From JAUIIK01 sp963709995 (GTDB lineage: Bacteria > Chloroflexota > Chloroflexia > Thermomicrobiales > CFX8), in NCBI GenBank assembly GCA_963709995.1, contig CAVPYN010000013.1:1-64000 (forward strand): a DNA stretch of 64,000 nucleotides, in the 5' to 3' direction. Below the pieces are notes generated by a model. The model saw only the letters and a program-made list of their open reading frames with translations. It ran no database searches and had not been told where the DNA came from. This document shows positions 46,221 to 57,330 of this stretch, one piece after another; position 1 is the stretch's first letter; every line of letters begins with the position of its first letter. The position numbers and the translations under genes are program-made.

Positions 46221-46300
46221 CTCACTTGCCTCTCTGAACACTCCCGCTCCTCCTGAAGCGCCAAACGCACTCGCCGATAGACCGAAACATGGCAGGATGC

Positions 46301-46731
46301 TCAGCTCGCCTGTATCGGAATGCGGCGCTGTTCGGCTGGTTCTGTCTTGGGCAACCGGATCTCAAGGACGCCGTCGGTTAGGCTGGCTTCAGCGTTCTCG
46401 TCATCGACGTCCGATGGCAATGTAACTGCCCGATAAACGCGGCCCAGCCGGCGTTCACGCCGGTGCCAGGTCCCTTCCGTTTCGTCGCGCTCTTCTCGCG
46501 TCTCGCCCTGAATTGTCAGCATGCCGTTGCGTACCTCGATCGTCAGATCCTCCGATTAATCCCGGGAACAGAAGCCTTCACGATCACCGTGTTGCTCGTT
46601 TCCTGGACATCGAGGCTGACGGTGTCGCTGTCGCGCATTTCGCCAAGCACGGGCATTTCGCGGGTGAACCGGTCAAACCTGTCCCGGAGTGATTCGATCT
46701 CCTGCAACATCGACCGTGTAGTGATGCTCAT
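46301..46731 (-). CDS. Hsp20/alpha-crystallin small heat shock protein, one-base deletion
   Basis: N-terminal part from ATG 46731 (SITTRSMLQEIESLRDRFDR, VIVKASVPGIN) and C-terminal part (MLTIQGETREERDETEGTWH, GRVYRAVTLPSDVDDENAEA, LEIRLPKTE) are in different frames. At about 46549 the sequence AATCGGAGGAT would read N-P-E-D-L if one C were added, restoring a 143-residue Hsp20 with the usual A-x-x-x-n-GVL motif (ASLTDGVLEIRLP). A one-base loss in a C/G run is a common sequencing error. A cytoplasmic ATP-independent holdase chaperone if intact. Confidence 0.85.
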
Positions 46732-46937
46732 GAAATGCCTCCTGTTCGCTCGCTACGAGGGATTGGTTCCTTCGTCTCACTCTAATCCTGAATCAATCGC
46801 AGACGCGTTAACGTCGGTTTGGCAGGCGCTACAGATCCGTGACAATCTGGCGCATCGCCGGTCGCTGGAGATCTCCAAAACACCGCGAGCGCTATGTCGG
46901 GTCCGCTATGATCGGGATGAACACGAGGAGTTCAGCA

Positions 46938-47979
46938 ATGACTGAAGACACTCCAATTCGCGTCGTCGTCGCGGGCGTGCCACGTGGCTACCAGAATCCC
47001 GAACCCGACGGCCGTTGGTTGCGAGATCATCACATCGAGCAGATCAAGGCGGTCTCGTCGCGGTGCGCCTGGTCCACACCACCCGCGATGATCTGGAGCC
47101 AGGATATCCTGCCGAGCGGCCGGCGCGGAGGTCCTGTTGCTCGAAGCTGGCGACGACGAGTGGTACCGCAACGAGATTCCCGACGACGACTTCGCCAAGC
47201 TGGTCACGTCGAGTCTGCGCTGGATGCAGGCGTGCAGCAGCGGTGTCAGCCACATCCTCGGGACTGGATTGCTTACCGATGACGTCATTCTGACGAACGC
47301 CGCCGGGGTCCACGCCGACGCGCTTGGCAGAGAGCACGCTGGCGGCTGTCCTGCTGCATGCCAAACAGCTCCGCAAGAGGATCGAGAACCAGCAAACTCA
47401 TACCTGGGAAGAGGTGCACTGCGACGAATTGCGTGGCGGACGATGACTGTTCTCGGGACCGGCAATATCGGCTACGTCGGTCGCTCGACTGGCCAGCGCC
47501 TTCCGGATGAGGCTGATCGGGGTCCGTCGCAATCCGCGACCGACGCGAGTACTTTGGAGCTGTCGTCGGTTCGGATGAACTACACCACGGTATTGCCGGA
47601 GACCGACTATCTCGTCATTGCCTGCCCGTTGACCGATGAAACCCACGGCATGATCGGCGCGCTCGAGTTTGCGATTCGATCAAGGAAGGCGCCTACCTGA
47701 TCAATGTCTCGCGCGGACTCGTCGTCCAGCAGGAAGCACTGCTGGCGGCGCTGGAATCGGGGACGACTCTCCGGCGCATTTCTCGACGCCCACGCTGAGG
47801 AGCCGCTCCCGGACGATCATCCATTCTGGGATGCTCCCGGCGTCACCGTCATCCCTCACGACTCCCATTCGTCGCCTTACATCGGTGACAACATCGTCGA
47901 CCTCTTCACCGACAATCTGCGCCGCTACATCGCTGGCAAACCGCTACGGAATGTGATCGACCGGGAGCGCGGGTATTGA
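46938..47979 (+). pseudogene. D-isomer-specific 2-hydroxyacid dehydrogenase, many frameshifts
   Basis: From ATG 46938 (GAGGAG upstream) the family pieces occur in order in changing frames: SLRWMQACSSGVSHIL, TNAAGVHADALGE, LLHAKQLRKRIENQQTHTWE, MTVLGTGNIG (NAD loop), MRLIGVRRNPR, KEGAYLINVSRGLVVQQEAL, ALESGRLSGAFLDAHAEEPL and NVIDRERGY before TGA 47977. At least five breaks lie near 47050, 47125, 47330, 47440-47480, 47690 and 47765. Either a dead gene or an error-rich patch of assembly. Confidence 0.8.
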
Positions 47980-48073
47980 GGTGAGGAATAGTGGGTGCAA
48001 AGTCAGATTGCCGGGACTCGAGATGGGTTGAAGCCGTATCAGATGGGCCAAGTCTTGCGACTATCAAAGCAGA

Positions 48074-49619
48074 CTATCTCTCCCGACGCATCCCGGTAAC
48101 GATGTATTCCGCGGCGGCGATCGTCGGGAAGTGGAGGTTGCAGCGCGGTCCCCAGGGGAAGATCGAAGCGTCGAGAACACGCAGCCCGTCGAAACCGTGG
48201 ACCTGTCCCTGGTGATCGACGACTGCGGTCGGATCGCTTGCCAGCCCCATCCGGCAGGTCGACGACGGGTGATATGAGGTGACGGCTCGGGCCTTGACGA
48301 ATTCGCGCAGTTCGTCGCGGTTTTGCCAGTTGAAGCGGTGGTTGGGATCAGGCGCCAGACGGGTTGAGAGCGGCGGGGTACCGGTGATCCTGGCCGACAG
48401 CTCGACGCCGTCGCAGAGCGCTTCGAGATCGGTGGGATCGCTCAGGTAGTTGTGGTCGATGTCGAGCGTCGCCTCGGGATCGGGCGAAGTCAGCCGGACA
48501 TGGCCCTGCGAACGCGACCACTGCAGGCTCGGCGTTAGCCGGAAGACCCACCGGCCAAGATCCTCGACTGAAGATCTGAATCGGGTAGAGGTGCAGGTCG
48601 ATCTCATCGTCGATCTGGTTCGAGCGGGCGAAGATGACCGGGCGGGCAAAGATGATTATCTCCTGGTCTGCGGGCGCGTCCTCTTCCCGCATCATGTAGA
48701 AGCGGTTGACTCCTCGCGCCGCCGGGTGGTCCATGAGATGCTCGCCGACGCCGGGCAGTTCGTGTTGAACCGCAATGCCCATCTCCCGCAGATGCTCGCC
48801 CGGGCCGATCCCGGAGCGTAGGAGAACGGCTGGCGATCCATACGCTCCCGCCGACAGAATCACCTCGCGCCCTCGAAACTCGCGTCCGCCGGCGCAGCGC
48901 ACGCCAACTGCGCGGCGTCCTTCGAACAACACGCGATCCGTAAATGTGTCCGCCAATATCGTCAAATTTGGCCGGTTGCGCGCTGGTTCGAGGTAGGTGA
49001 AGACGCCGCTCATCCGCACGCCCTCGGCGACGTTGCGCGGGACCTGTCCGACGCCCGGCCGCTGGTCTCGGCTACCGTTCATGTCGGTGATCCGGTCGAA
49101 GCCGATCTCATCTGCAGTCGCGAACATCACCTGTTCGAGTGGAGTCATTTGCTCGTCGGAAACGCGCTCGACCGGCGCCGGGCCATCAGATCCATGCAGA
49201 TCGTTTCCCGCAGCCATCGGGTCGGATTCGGCGCGTTTGAAGGCGGGCAGGAGGTTATCGAAGTCCCATCCGCTGTTCCCCCATCCCGCCCACTGATCGT
49301 AGTCGATGGCCGAGCCGCGCAGCCAGACGCAGGCGTTGATCGTCGACGAGCCTCCAAGCACTTTGCCGCGTGGCAGATGGACCTGATAGCCGGTCGGGCC
49401 GGGTGCGTTGTGATATTCCCAGGGGTGCGAGTCCTCCCAGAGATAGGATGGGTCGAGGATCTCCGGCGGCCAGTCATCGCGTCGCTCGCCGTAGTCCGGG
49501 CCGGCTTCGATCAGCAACACCGTCGTGCCCGCATCCTCGCTCAGCCGCGCCGCCAGCACGCAACCAGCGGCCCCTCCACCAACGATGATGTAGTCCCAGA
49601 TTCGTTCGCCCGCCGTCAT
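48074..49619 (-). CDS. GMC-family FAD oxidoreductase, one frameshift
   Basis: From ATG 49619 (GGGAGA upstream) the product is about 515 residues. The FAD-binding loop is DYIIVGGGAAGCVLAARLSE, followed by GKVLGGSSTINACVWLRGS (GMC signature 1), VILSAGAYGSPAVLLRSGIG (signature 2) and, after a break near 48580, YHPSSTCRMG and NLHFPTIAAAEYI (the C-terminal substrate domain with the active-site His and an Asn). The joined frames read through without loss, so one inserted base explains the break. The enzyme would oxidise an alcohol or sugar; choline dehydrogenase-like proteins are the nearest type. Confidence 0.88.
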
Positions 49620-49759
49620 CAGTTTGTCTCCCGTCGTTTCGATCAAGTGTAATGGAGACGCAGTGATTTCCTGGTTGGCACTGGCAGGTGATAGAAGCGA
49701 CAGGAATGTGTCCTGATTGCCCCGATGGCCGTCGCCTGAGGTGATGGGAGATCAAGATC

Positions 49760-49861
49760 GTGAATCGAGAGACGATAGCCCCAATACTTGCTGGCTCCGG
49801 CATTGCGATCGCCTGCTTTGGACTTGGTTTCCTCTTCGACGCGCTCTGGAACTGGCACTAG
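49760..49861 (+). CDS. 33-residue single-span membrane peptide
   Basis: A GTG start with GGGAGA upstream; one span (PILAGSGIAIACFGLGFLFD) and the end ALWNWH. The TAG stop is immediately followed by ATG of the next ORF in the same frame. It may be a true small protein coupled to the next one, or the first span of a single protein split by a TAG mutation. Confidence 0.45.
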   Translation: MNRETIAPILAGSGIAIACFGLGFLFDALWNWH

Positions 49862-50122
49862 ATGACCGGCATGGCCGTGCTGCTCGCCATCGCGGTCATG
49901 GGCATCGGCACTTTGGCGGTGACCGGCCGCGATCATCCTCCAACCTGGGGCGGCAGGTTCTGGAGCATCTACATCGAAATGAGCGGGCGCGATGCCGCCG
50001 GGGGCGGGTTCAGCCAGATGACGCGGCCCGAGGGCGAGATCCACGCCAGGTTGCTGCTGGTCGCGATCATCCCGTTGCTCGGGTTGATTTTCCTCCTTGC
50101 TGTCGCCATGACATGCCCCTGA
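49862..50122 (+). CDS. Small two-span membrane protein
   Basis: An 86-residue protein with two spans (MAVLLAIAVMGIGTLAVTGR and LLLVAIIPLLGLIFLLAVAM) separated by a polar loop. It is in the same frame as the 33-residue peptide just before it, with only a TAG between. No known family. Confidence 0.5.
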   Translation: MTGMAVLLAIAVMGIGTLAVTGRDHPPTWGGRFWSIYIEMSGRDAAGGGFSQMTRPEGEIHARLLLVAIIPLLGLIFLLAVAMTCP

Positions 50123-50156
50123 TTTATCGAACGGCGCATGGGCTATTCTTAGGCTC

Positions 50157-50792
50157 ATGATTGCCGCGATCGAACAACCTGAACCAATCATCAACATCAT
50201 GGGCGAACTGGTCGCGCTGGGACCCATCCGTGAAGATCTGCTGCCACTCTATGAGCGCTGGGAGAATGATTTCGAGGTTGTCAGAACGCACATCCAGACT
50301 CCGATGCCGATGACCGCCGAGGTGATGCGGCGCTGGTTCGAGCGGGTGCGGAGTGGGACCGAACGCATCCCCTTCACCGTCTACGATCGTGAAAGCCTGC
50401 AGCCGATTGGTCTGAGCGGGCTGATGGGCGTTGACTTCCGTAACCGCACCGCCGAGTTGCACATCACCATTGCTGAAGCAGCCTACCGTGGTCGAGGCTA
50501 CGGCACCGAGACGGCGCGGCTGGTGCTCGACTACGCTTTCACCGCGCTCGGTCTGCGGAGTGTCATGCTGACAGCTGTGGAATACAACGCCGCAGGTCTG
50601 CGCGTCTACGAGAAGATCGGCTTTCGCGAGATCGGGCGTCGCCGCGAGGCGTTTCTGATGGGCGGTCGATTCTGGGATGTCGTTCATATGGATATTCTGG
50701 CAAGCGAATTCCAGAGCCCGGTGTTGGGTCAGGTCTTCAGCGTCAAGAGCCCTGAACGCACGGAAATGACAACTGAAGGAGCGCCATCCTGA
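50157..50792 (+). CDS. GNAT-family N-acetyltransferase
   Basis: A 211-residue protein. The acetyl-CoA-binding motif A is EAAYRGRGYGTETARLVLDY, followed by LRSVMLTAVEYNAAGLRVYE and KIGFREIGRRREAFLMGGRF, the usual RimJ/RimL-type block. It may acetylate a protein N-terminus, an amine or a drug; the substrate is unknown. It lies 82 bases before the AhpD-like gene on the same strand. Confidence 0.9.
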   Translation: MIAAIEQPEPIINIMGELVALGPIREDLLPLYERWENDFEVVRTHIQTPMPMTAEVMRRWFERVRSGTERIPFTVYDRESLQPIGLSGLMGVDFRNRTAELHITIAEAAYRGRGYGTETARLVLDYAFTALGLRSVMLTAVEYNAAGLRVYEKIGFREIGRRREAFLMGGRFWDVVHMDILASEFQSPVLGQVFSVKSPERTEMTTEGAPS

Positions 50793-50873
50793 GCGAAGGC
50801 GCTCGTAACCTCGTTGGGACTCGATGCTCTCAGCAAGGAATGTTGACCGTCAGATGAGGTGAGGAGTAGCTCG

Positions 50874-51461
50874 ATGCCCTGGATTCCGGTCATCCCAGCG
50901 GAAGAAGCAGGCGATGATCTGCTGGCGGCTTACAGGCATCTCGGCATTGAATCAGGCGATATGACGCCGCCCTACGATGTGGTCACGAACAACGGGCCGG
51001 TCATCCTGCGCCAGATGCTCTTCTCCGACACGGTGCGCTTCGGCGATTTCACATTGAGCCGTTTGCGCCGGGAGATGATCGCAACGCTCGTCTCGGCAAT
51101 CAATCACTGCGTCTTCTGACTCGTCGCTCATGCGCGGTGGGTGCGCCGTGAAGGTGGCAGCGACGAACTGGCCGATGGGCTAGCTCGGGGCGAGTGGTAT
51201 AACCTGGGTCTCGACGGGGCCGACCATACGATGCTTGCCTACACTGAGAAGCTCACCATTGAACCTTCGGCTGTAACTCAGGCTGATGCGGACGATCTCC
51301 GCGATGCTGGCTTCACCGACGCCGAGATCGGCGACATCGCGCTGACGGTGGCCTTCTTCTCCTACATGAACCGCATCGTCGACGGCCTCGGCGCGCACAT
51401 CTCGAACGGTGTCGAAGCGGAAGCCCGGCGGCTTGGCGTCTGGCGGGGGCAGCCAGCCTGA
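50874..51461 (+). CDS. Probable selenoprotein: AhpD/carboxymuconolactone-decarboxylase family with in-frame TGA (C-x-x-U)
   Basis: ATG 50874 has GAGGAG nine bases upstream and opens a 195-residue AhpD-like peroxidase-related protein. The active site reads LVSAINHCVF, then TGA at 51117-51119, then LVAHARWVRREGG. In this family the motif is normally C-x-x-C, so TGA sits at the second, peroxide-attacking cysteine (Cys79-x-x-U82). The frame is open on both sides and the rest of the domain is present (DGADHTMLAYTEKLTIEPSA, DAGFTDAEIGDIALTVAFFS, MNRIVDGLGAHISNG). A SECIS-like hairpin begins two bases after the TGA (51120-51166). AhpD-type selenoproteins have been reported in bacteria, as established knowledge. 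A simple nonsense mutation is possible but less likely at exactly this codon with this hairpin. Selenocysteine machinery (selA, selB, selC, selD) is not in the window. Confidence 0.75.
51120..51166 (+). promoter_or_regulatory. Candidate bacterial SECIS hairpin
   Basis: Lower stem: TCGTCGCT (51121-51128) pairs perfectly with AGCGACGA (51159-51166). Upper stem: CATGCGC (51129-51135) pairs with GCG (51143-51145) and CGTG (51147-51150), with one bulged C at 51146 and one G-T pair. The apical loop is GGTGGGT, starting with two G, and lies 16 bases after the TGA. This matches the known rules for bacterial SECIS elements: hairpin just after UGA, short apical loop with early G. It lies inside the coding sequence, as in fdhF. 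Confidence 0.7.
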
Positions 51462-51497
51462 GCCATCGTGCCCTCATCTGGCTGGCGTCACGCTGGA

Positions 51498-51668
51498 TCA
51501 ACCGATCAGCGTGATTGCGATGCAAAGAAGAATGACGATGCCGGAGACCGGCAAGGTTGACCGGCGCGGATTGATACTGCCGATCAAGTCATTGAGTTGA
51601 TCGTCGTCGAGCTCGGTTGCGTCGATCATCATGATTCGGGTTCTGATGTTGCCGGTCGTGATTTCCAT
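51498..51668 (-). CDS. Small membrane protein with C-terminal span
   Basis: A 56-residue product from ATG 51668 with AGGGAAC upstream. An acidic helix (DATELDDDQLNDLIGSINPR) is followed by a C-terminal hydrophobic stretch (TLPVSGIVILLCIAITLIG), so it is a tail-anchored type. No known family. It lies convergent to the AhpD-like gene. Confidence 0.5.
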   Translation of the reverse strand: MEITTGNIRTRIMMIDATELDDDQLNDLIGSINPRRSTLPVSGIVILLCIAITLIG

Positions 51669-51898
51669 AATCGTTCCCTGTTCCGGATTGTCTCCAGGTC
51701 TCCTTCGCCGGCCGCTGTCCCGGACAACGGATCGGCAATCACAGAGTATGGGGGGAACGTTCATCGCGATATTGTGGAGTCTGTGGGATCGACCATCGTG
51801 GTTTCTCGATGAGTAGGAGAATAGGGAAGAGAAGAACAGTGTCGCCTGTCCCTGGGCCACGACGGTCCAGGGACAGGCGAGGTTTCCAGCCTGGTTGG

Positions 51899-54674
51899 TC
51901 AGCTGGCGGGACTGAATTTCTGGACGCGGTGATTGCCGACGTCGGTGACGTAGACGTTGCCCGCCCCATCGACTTCGATTCCCCAGGGTACGTTGAACTG
52001 ACCGGGACCGCTGCCAGGCGTTCCGAACGAGTTCAGCGCCTCACCGTCCAGGCGTGAAGATCTGCACCAGGTTGTTGGCGTGATCGACAACCAGCACCAG
52101 GCCCTGTGGAGTTGTTGCCACTCCTACTGGTCCGCTCAGTTCACCTAATCCAGAACCCAACGATCCCCACTGATCGATGTAGTCGCCACTGCGGTTGAAG
52201 ACCTGGACCCGGTTGTTGCCGAAGTCGCTGACGTAGACTCGCTCGCCGTCGACGGTGATGCCCGATGGTTGCTGGAACTGGCCGTCGCCGCTGCCAACCC
52301 CGCCCCACTGATCGAGGAAGACGCCGTTGGCGTCGAACTTCTGGACGCGATTGTTGCCCGCATCGGCGACATAGACGTTGCCGTCGGCATCGGTCGCGAT
52401 CGCCGTCGGGTTGTTGAACTCGCCGGGAGCGGTGCCGGCCGTGCCCCACTTGCCGAGATATTGCCAGGTAGAGGTGAAGCGTTGGACGCGGTTGGAATAG
52501 CTGTCGGTGACGTAGATATCGCCGCTGGTCAGGTTGACTGCAAGACCGGCGAGTAGATCGTACTGGCCGCGCTCGGGTCTGCTCAAGCTCAGAAGATCCA
52601 GGGGGGTGCCGTCAGGAGTGAAGCGGGTGATTGATCCAGAGTCATAGGAGACTTTGTTGCGGTCGACGGTGAGCAGATTGCCGTTCTGATCGAGGGTGAT
52701 GTCGGAGACGTTGCCGAATTGCCCGCGGCTAGCGTCGTGAACCTCATACAGGAATTCGCCATCAATCGTGAACTTCTGGACGCGGTTGTTGCCGTAGTCG
52801 GCGACGTAGAGGTTCCCGGCATGGTCGAGCCCGATTCCTCTGGGGGCGTTGAAGAGACCCAGGCCGTAGCCGTTGCCGCCCCACTCGGTATGGTAACCAG
52901 TGTTCGGGCTGAGTACCTGGACACGATTGTTGCTGTTATCGACGATGTAGATGTAGCCCTCGTCATCGATATCGATGCCAGAGGGATTCTTGAACTGGCG
53001 CGTGCCAGCTCCCTCCCCACCGAACATTCCACGGTAGCTCGTATTGGCATTGAACTCCCAGATGACGTGCTTCTGGTAATCCGTGACATAGATCACTCCA
53101 TCTGGCGCGATCGCGACATCCGACGGATGGACGAACAAGCCGACCCCGAATTGTCCCTGATAGACGCCATCCAGATTGAAGTACTGGACCCGGTCGTTTT
53201 CGAGATCAGTCACGTAAACGAGCTGGCCACTGATCGCAATCCCAGTGGGGCTTTCGAACTGGCCGTCGCCGGTTCCGGGCGAGCCGAACTCCTTTAGAAG
53301 TCCGCCCTGCGGGTTGAAGACCTGCACCCGGTCATTGCCCTGGTCGGTGACGTACAGGCGGCCGTCGTCGCTGAAAGCGGCATCGACCGGGAACTTGAAC
53401 TGGCCGGGAGCTGTGCCCTCGCTACCCAGTGTGCCGATATAGACCCCATCTTCGTCGTATTCGATCAGGCGGTGGTTGTGGGTATCCAGCACCCAGAGAC
53501 GGCCGGCTCCATCGACCGCGACGCCAACCGGGGCCTTCATTGCCGTGAAGGGCGTGTACTCACTTCCCCAGGTGGAGTTAAACGCGTACTCGGTTGCCGG
53601 CGTTTCAGTAGCAGTGGCTGTCGGGCTGGCCGTCGTCGCTGCGGTTGTTGTGACCGTCGGGCTGGCCGTCGTCGCTGCGGTTGTTGTGACCGTCGGGCTG
53701 GCCGTCACTGTTGCGGAGGCAGACGCGGTTGCCGTGACCGTGACCGTGACCGTCGCTGTGGCAGTTCCATTGCCGCCACCATAGCGCCAGGCATAGTAGT
53801 GCTGGCCGACGTTGCCGGCTTCGACGACGAAACCCTCGGGGTTGCCCGGCGTGTAGGTCAGGCAGCGGCGCTCGAAGCATTGGATCAGGACATCGCGGTA
53901 GGTCCCGGCCACCTTGACATTGGCCCAGTAGGCTTCGGTGATCGGCCGGCCGGTTGCGAAGTAAGGGTTCTCGAAGAGCTGGCTGTCGACAAACTGACCA
54001 TTCTCATAGACTGTGCCGCTCGAGTTCATGAACTCCCAGAAGGGCGTCGCGATGGCGTGGTTCGTCACATCGTCGATGATCGCGGCGGTGACATCATGAG
54101 CGGCAAGAAGAGGATCGTCCGTGAGTATCGCTGCTCGGTCGACCCGACTGGCGATGACCGTTGCGGGCGCCAGTGGCGCGGCGTCGAGCAGCGACCCGAA
54201 GGTGGCGTAGGTTGGACCGCTAGGATCGTCGGCATCTCCGGCGACATTGACCGTTGCCGGAGAGCGTGGGTCGAACATCGCGTCGCCGATCTGCATGTTG
54301 CCGGTGATCAGTTCCACGACGAGCAGTCCGTTGGTGACATACCAGATGCTGCTGGAGCCGGCCTCAGGTTGAGTGATCTCCATTCGCGACTTGTCGAAGT
54401 ACTGGACGTCGCGTATGCCGTCCGGCGCTTCGGCGTAGGGTTCCTGGATGATGTTTGTGTTGGCTTCTGGCCCCCACATCCAGGTGCGGGCGGTGAGACC
54501 ATCGAGGACCGGTTTGTCGGTGCGCTGCCAGGTGCGTTGGAAATGTTCGTTGCCGGGTGGAGCCGCCAGGGCTGTATAGACGGAGAAAATCAACAGTGCC
54601 AGCACCGGAAGCGCGGCAATGATCTGCCAGCCGGTTCGAGACGGGAAGGATCCAGAGCCTCCAGTTGATGTCAT
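51899..54674 (-). CDS. Exported NHL beta-propeller protein with WMWG module, one frameshift near the C-terminus
   Basis: Close in design to the gene at 29299: signal/anchor (IIAALPVLALLIFSVYTALA), module (FQRTWQRTDKPVLDG, RTWMWGPEANTN, VQYFDKSRMEITQP, CFERRCLTYTPGNPEGF), a Thr-rich linker with 36-bp tandem repeats, then about a dozen NHL repeats (GVAVDGAGRLWVLDTHNHRL, GIDIDDEGYIYIVDNSNNRV). The main frame ends at 52041 (IFTPGR), but the last repeat (NSFGTPGSGPGQFNVPWGIE, NVYVTDVGNHRVQKF) continues in the next frame to 51899. Removing one base near 52048 gives 924 residues, almost the same as the 926 of the 29299 protein, which supports an error or recent indel. Predicted to be outside the cell; ligand unknown. 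Confidence 0.88.
53619..53706. repeat. 36-bp tandem repeat in the Thr-rich linker
   Basis: The 36-base unit starting CGTCGGGCTGGCCGTC occurs twice in full (53619-53654 and 53655-53690; the first base of copy 1 differs) and then in part to 53706. On the coding strand it gives repeated TTAATTASPTV. Confidence 0.75.
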
Positions 54675-54856
54675 GTGAACCCTCTTTCATCGCTATCCGC
54701 ACTATGTGGACGCAATCGACGGGACATCAGCCCCGCCAGCGACAGCGTAATTCACGATGAACCAGGATGAAATCGAAACATCTCACTGCTCGAGTATCGT
54801 AGTTTTTCGATGGATGGTCGGGCGCGGAGTTGTCGACGCCCACCAGCGTTGACCTT

Positions 54857-56077
<1,221 letters not shown>

Positions 56078-56262
56078 TGACCGGCGCTCTCTTTCGTTCA
56101 GCGAACGAGCGTCAGGTATCTCGTCTGGATTATTTCATGCCACGGTGACGAGCGAATGCCGGTATTCGCCCGCCATGGTTCGAATCTGGATATAGTCTGG
56201 GGCATCGTCGATGGACCGGGCTGCGGCAAAGATGTCTTGGTAGGAGCACCGACGTCGGTCAA

Positions 56263-57330
56263 CAGATCGGGCAGGGGATCGGTGTCGTTTATCTCGCCAG
56301 CGCTGTCGACATAGCGAGGGATATTGGTTCCCGGTCCAGTGAGGCTTTTGCCCTGGCTTACAGCGGGCGCTGGCTGGCAATCACCGGCGCGTATCAGGAG
56401 GCGCTTGACACTGGCAAGCGCGCAGTGGAGATCGCTGAACAGATCCAGCATTTTCACTGGATCACATTGACGCGCACTTTGCTTAGCCTGACCTACATCG
56501 AGGTCTTTGCGCTTGAGAGGGCAGAGGCAATGCTCGAACGAGTTCTTCAGGTCGCTCGGTCCATGAATTCGCTGGCGGCGATTCGCATCGTATACGGGGC
56601 GGTGGCGTCATTCTGTTTGCTTGTCGGGGACTATAGCCGAGCGCAACGACTGCTCGACAGCGTGGTCGATCCGAAGACGCCTCCGGATACCGTGTACTTG
56701 CGCCAATGCTGGTACGCGAATGCCGCACTCGCCTTCGCTCAGCGCAAGTTCGACCATGCGCTAGACATTGTCGATACGTTGATCGAATCGATCCCAGGTG
56801 ATGGAGGCATCCTGTCGCCTCAGCTCGTCCGGCGGCGCGGTGAGGCGCTCCTGGGATTCGGCCGCTTGGATGAGGCAGAAGCCGATCTCGACCAGGCGCT
56901 CGACGGCGCTCGGCAGCTTGGATATCCCCCATTCATCTGGCCGGCCTGGGCTTCACTGAGACGGCTCTATCTTGAGCAGGGCCGAGTTGACGCAGCGGAG
57001 GAAGCGCGCCGGGCGGCCCTGGAAGTAGTCGACCAGATCGCGGATAGCCTGGACGACGATGAGTTGAGGGAGAACTTTCTAATGCGTGCCACTGCGCAGC
57101 TGCCTGGAACGTTGCCTTTCACAGCCACGGCATCTGTCGGAGGTCTGACACAACGCGAGGTCGAGGTCCTCCGTCTGGTCAGCGAGGGCTTGACCGATGC
57201 GCAGATTGCCGACCGTCTGTAAATCAGTCCTCGCACCGTCACGGCACACGTCTCGAACCTGCTGGCGAAGCTCGAGGTCCCCAACCGGGCAGCAGCCAGC
57301 CGCGTCGACGTCGAACGGGAGCTGATCTAG
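56263..57330 (+). pseudogene. LuxR-type regulator fragment (MalT-like), missing N-terminus and broken by in-frame TAA
   Basis: The frame carries TPR-like helices (GAYQEALDTGKRAVEIAEQI, LARSMNSLAAIRIVYGAVAS, LLGFGRLDEAEADLDQALDG), then TQREVEVLRLVSEGLTDAQI-ADRL, TAA at 57220-57222, and in the same frame ISPRTVTAHVSNLLAKLEVP and a normal TAG at 57328-57330. The HTH is thus cut by one codon where L-x-I-S-P-R-T normally has an aromatic residue. Upstream of about 56263 the ATPase domain expected in this class is absent, so the gene also lost its 5' part. TAA cannot be recoded as selenocysteine. Confidence 0.75.

Noticed and set aside
49643..50227. A 194-codon minus-strand ORF over the small membrane genes
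   Set aside because: Its composition is charged and repetitive, typical of an antisense reading of membrane-coding DNA, and the plus strand has better starts.
53619..53706. CRISPR-like tandem units
   Set aside because: The 36-base units are directly adjacent without spacers and encode the Thr-rich linker of the NHL protein.
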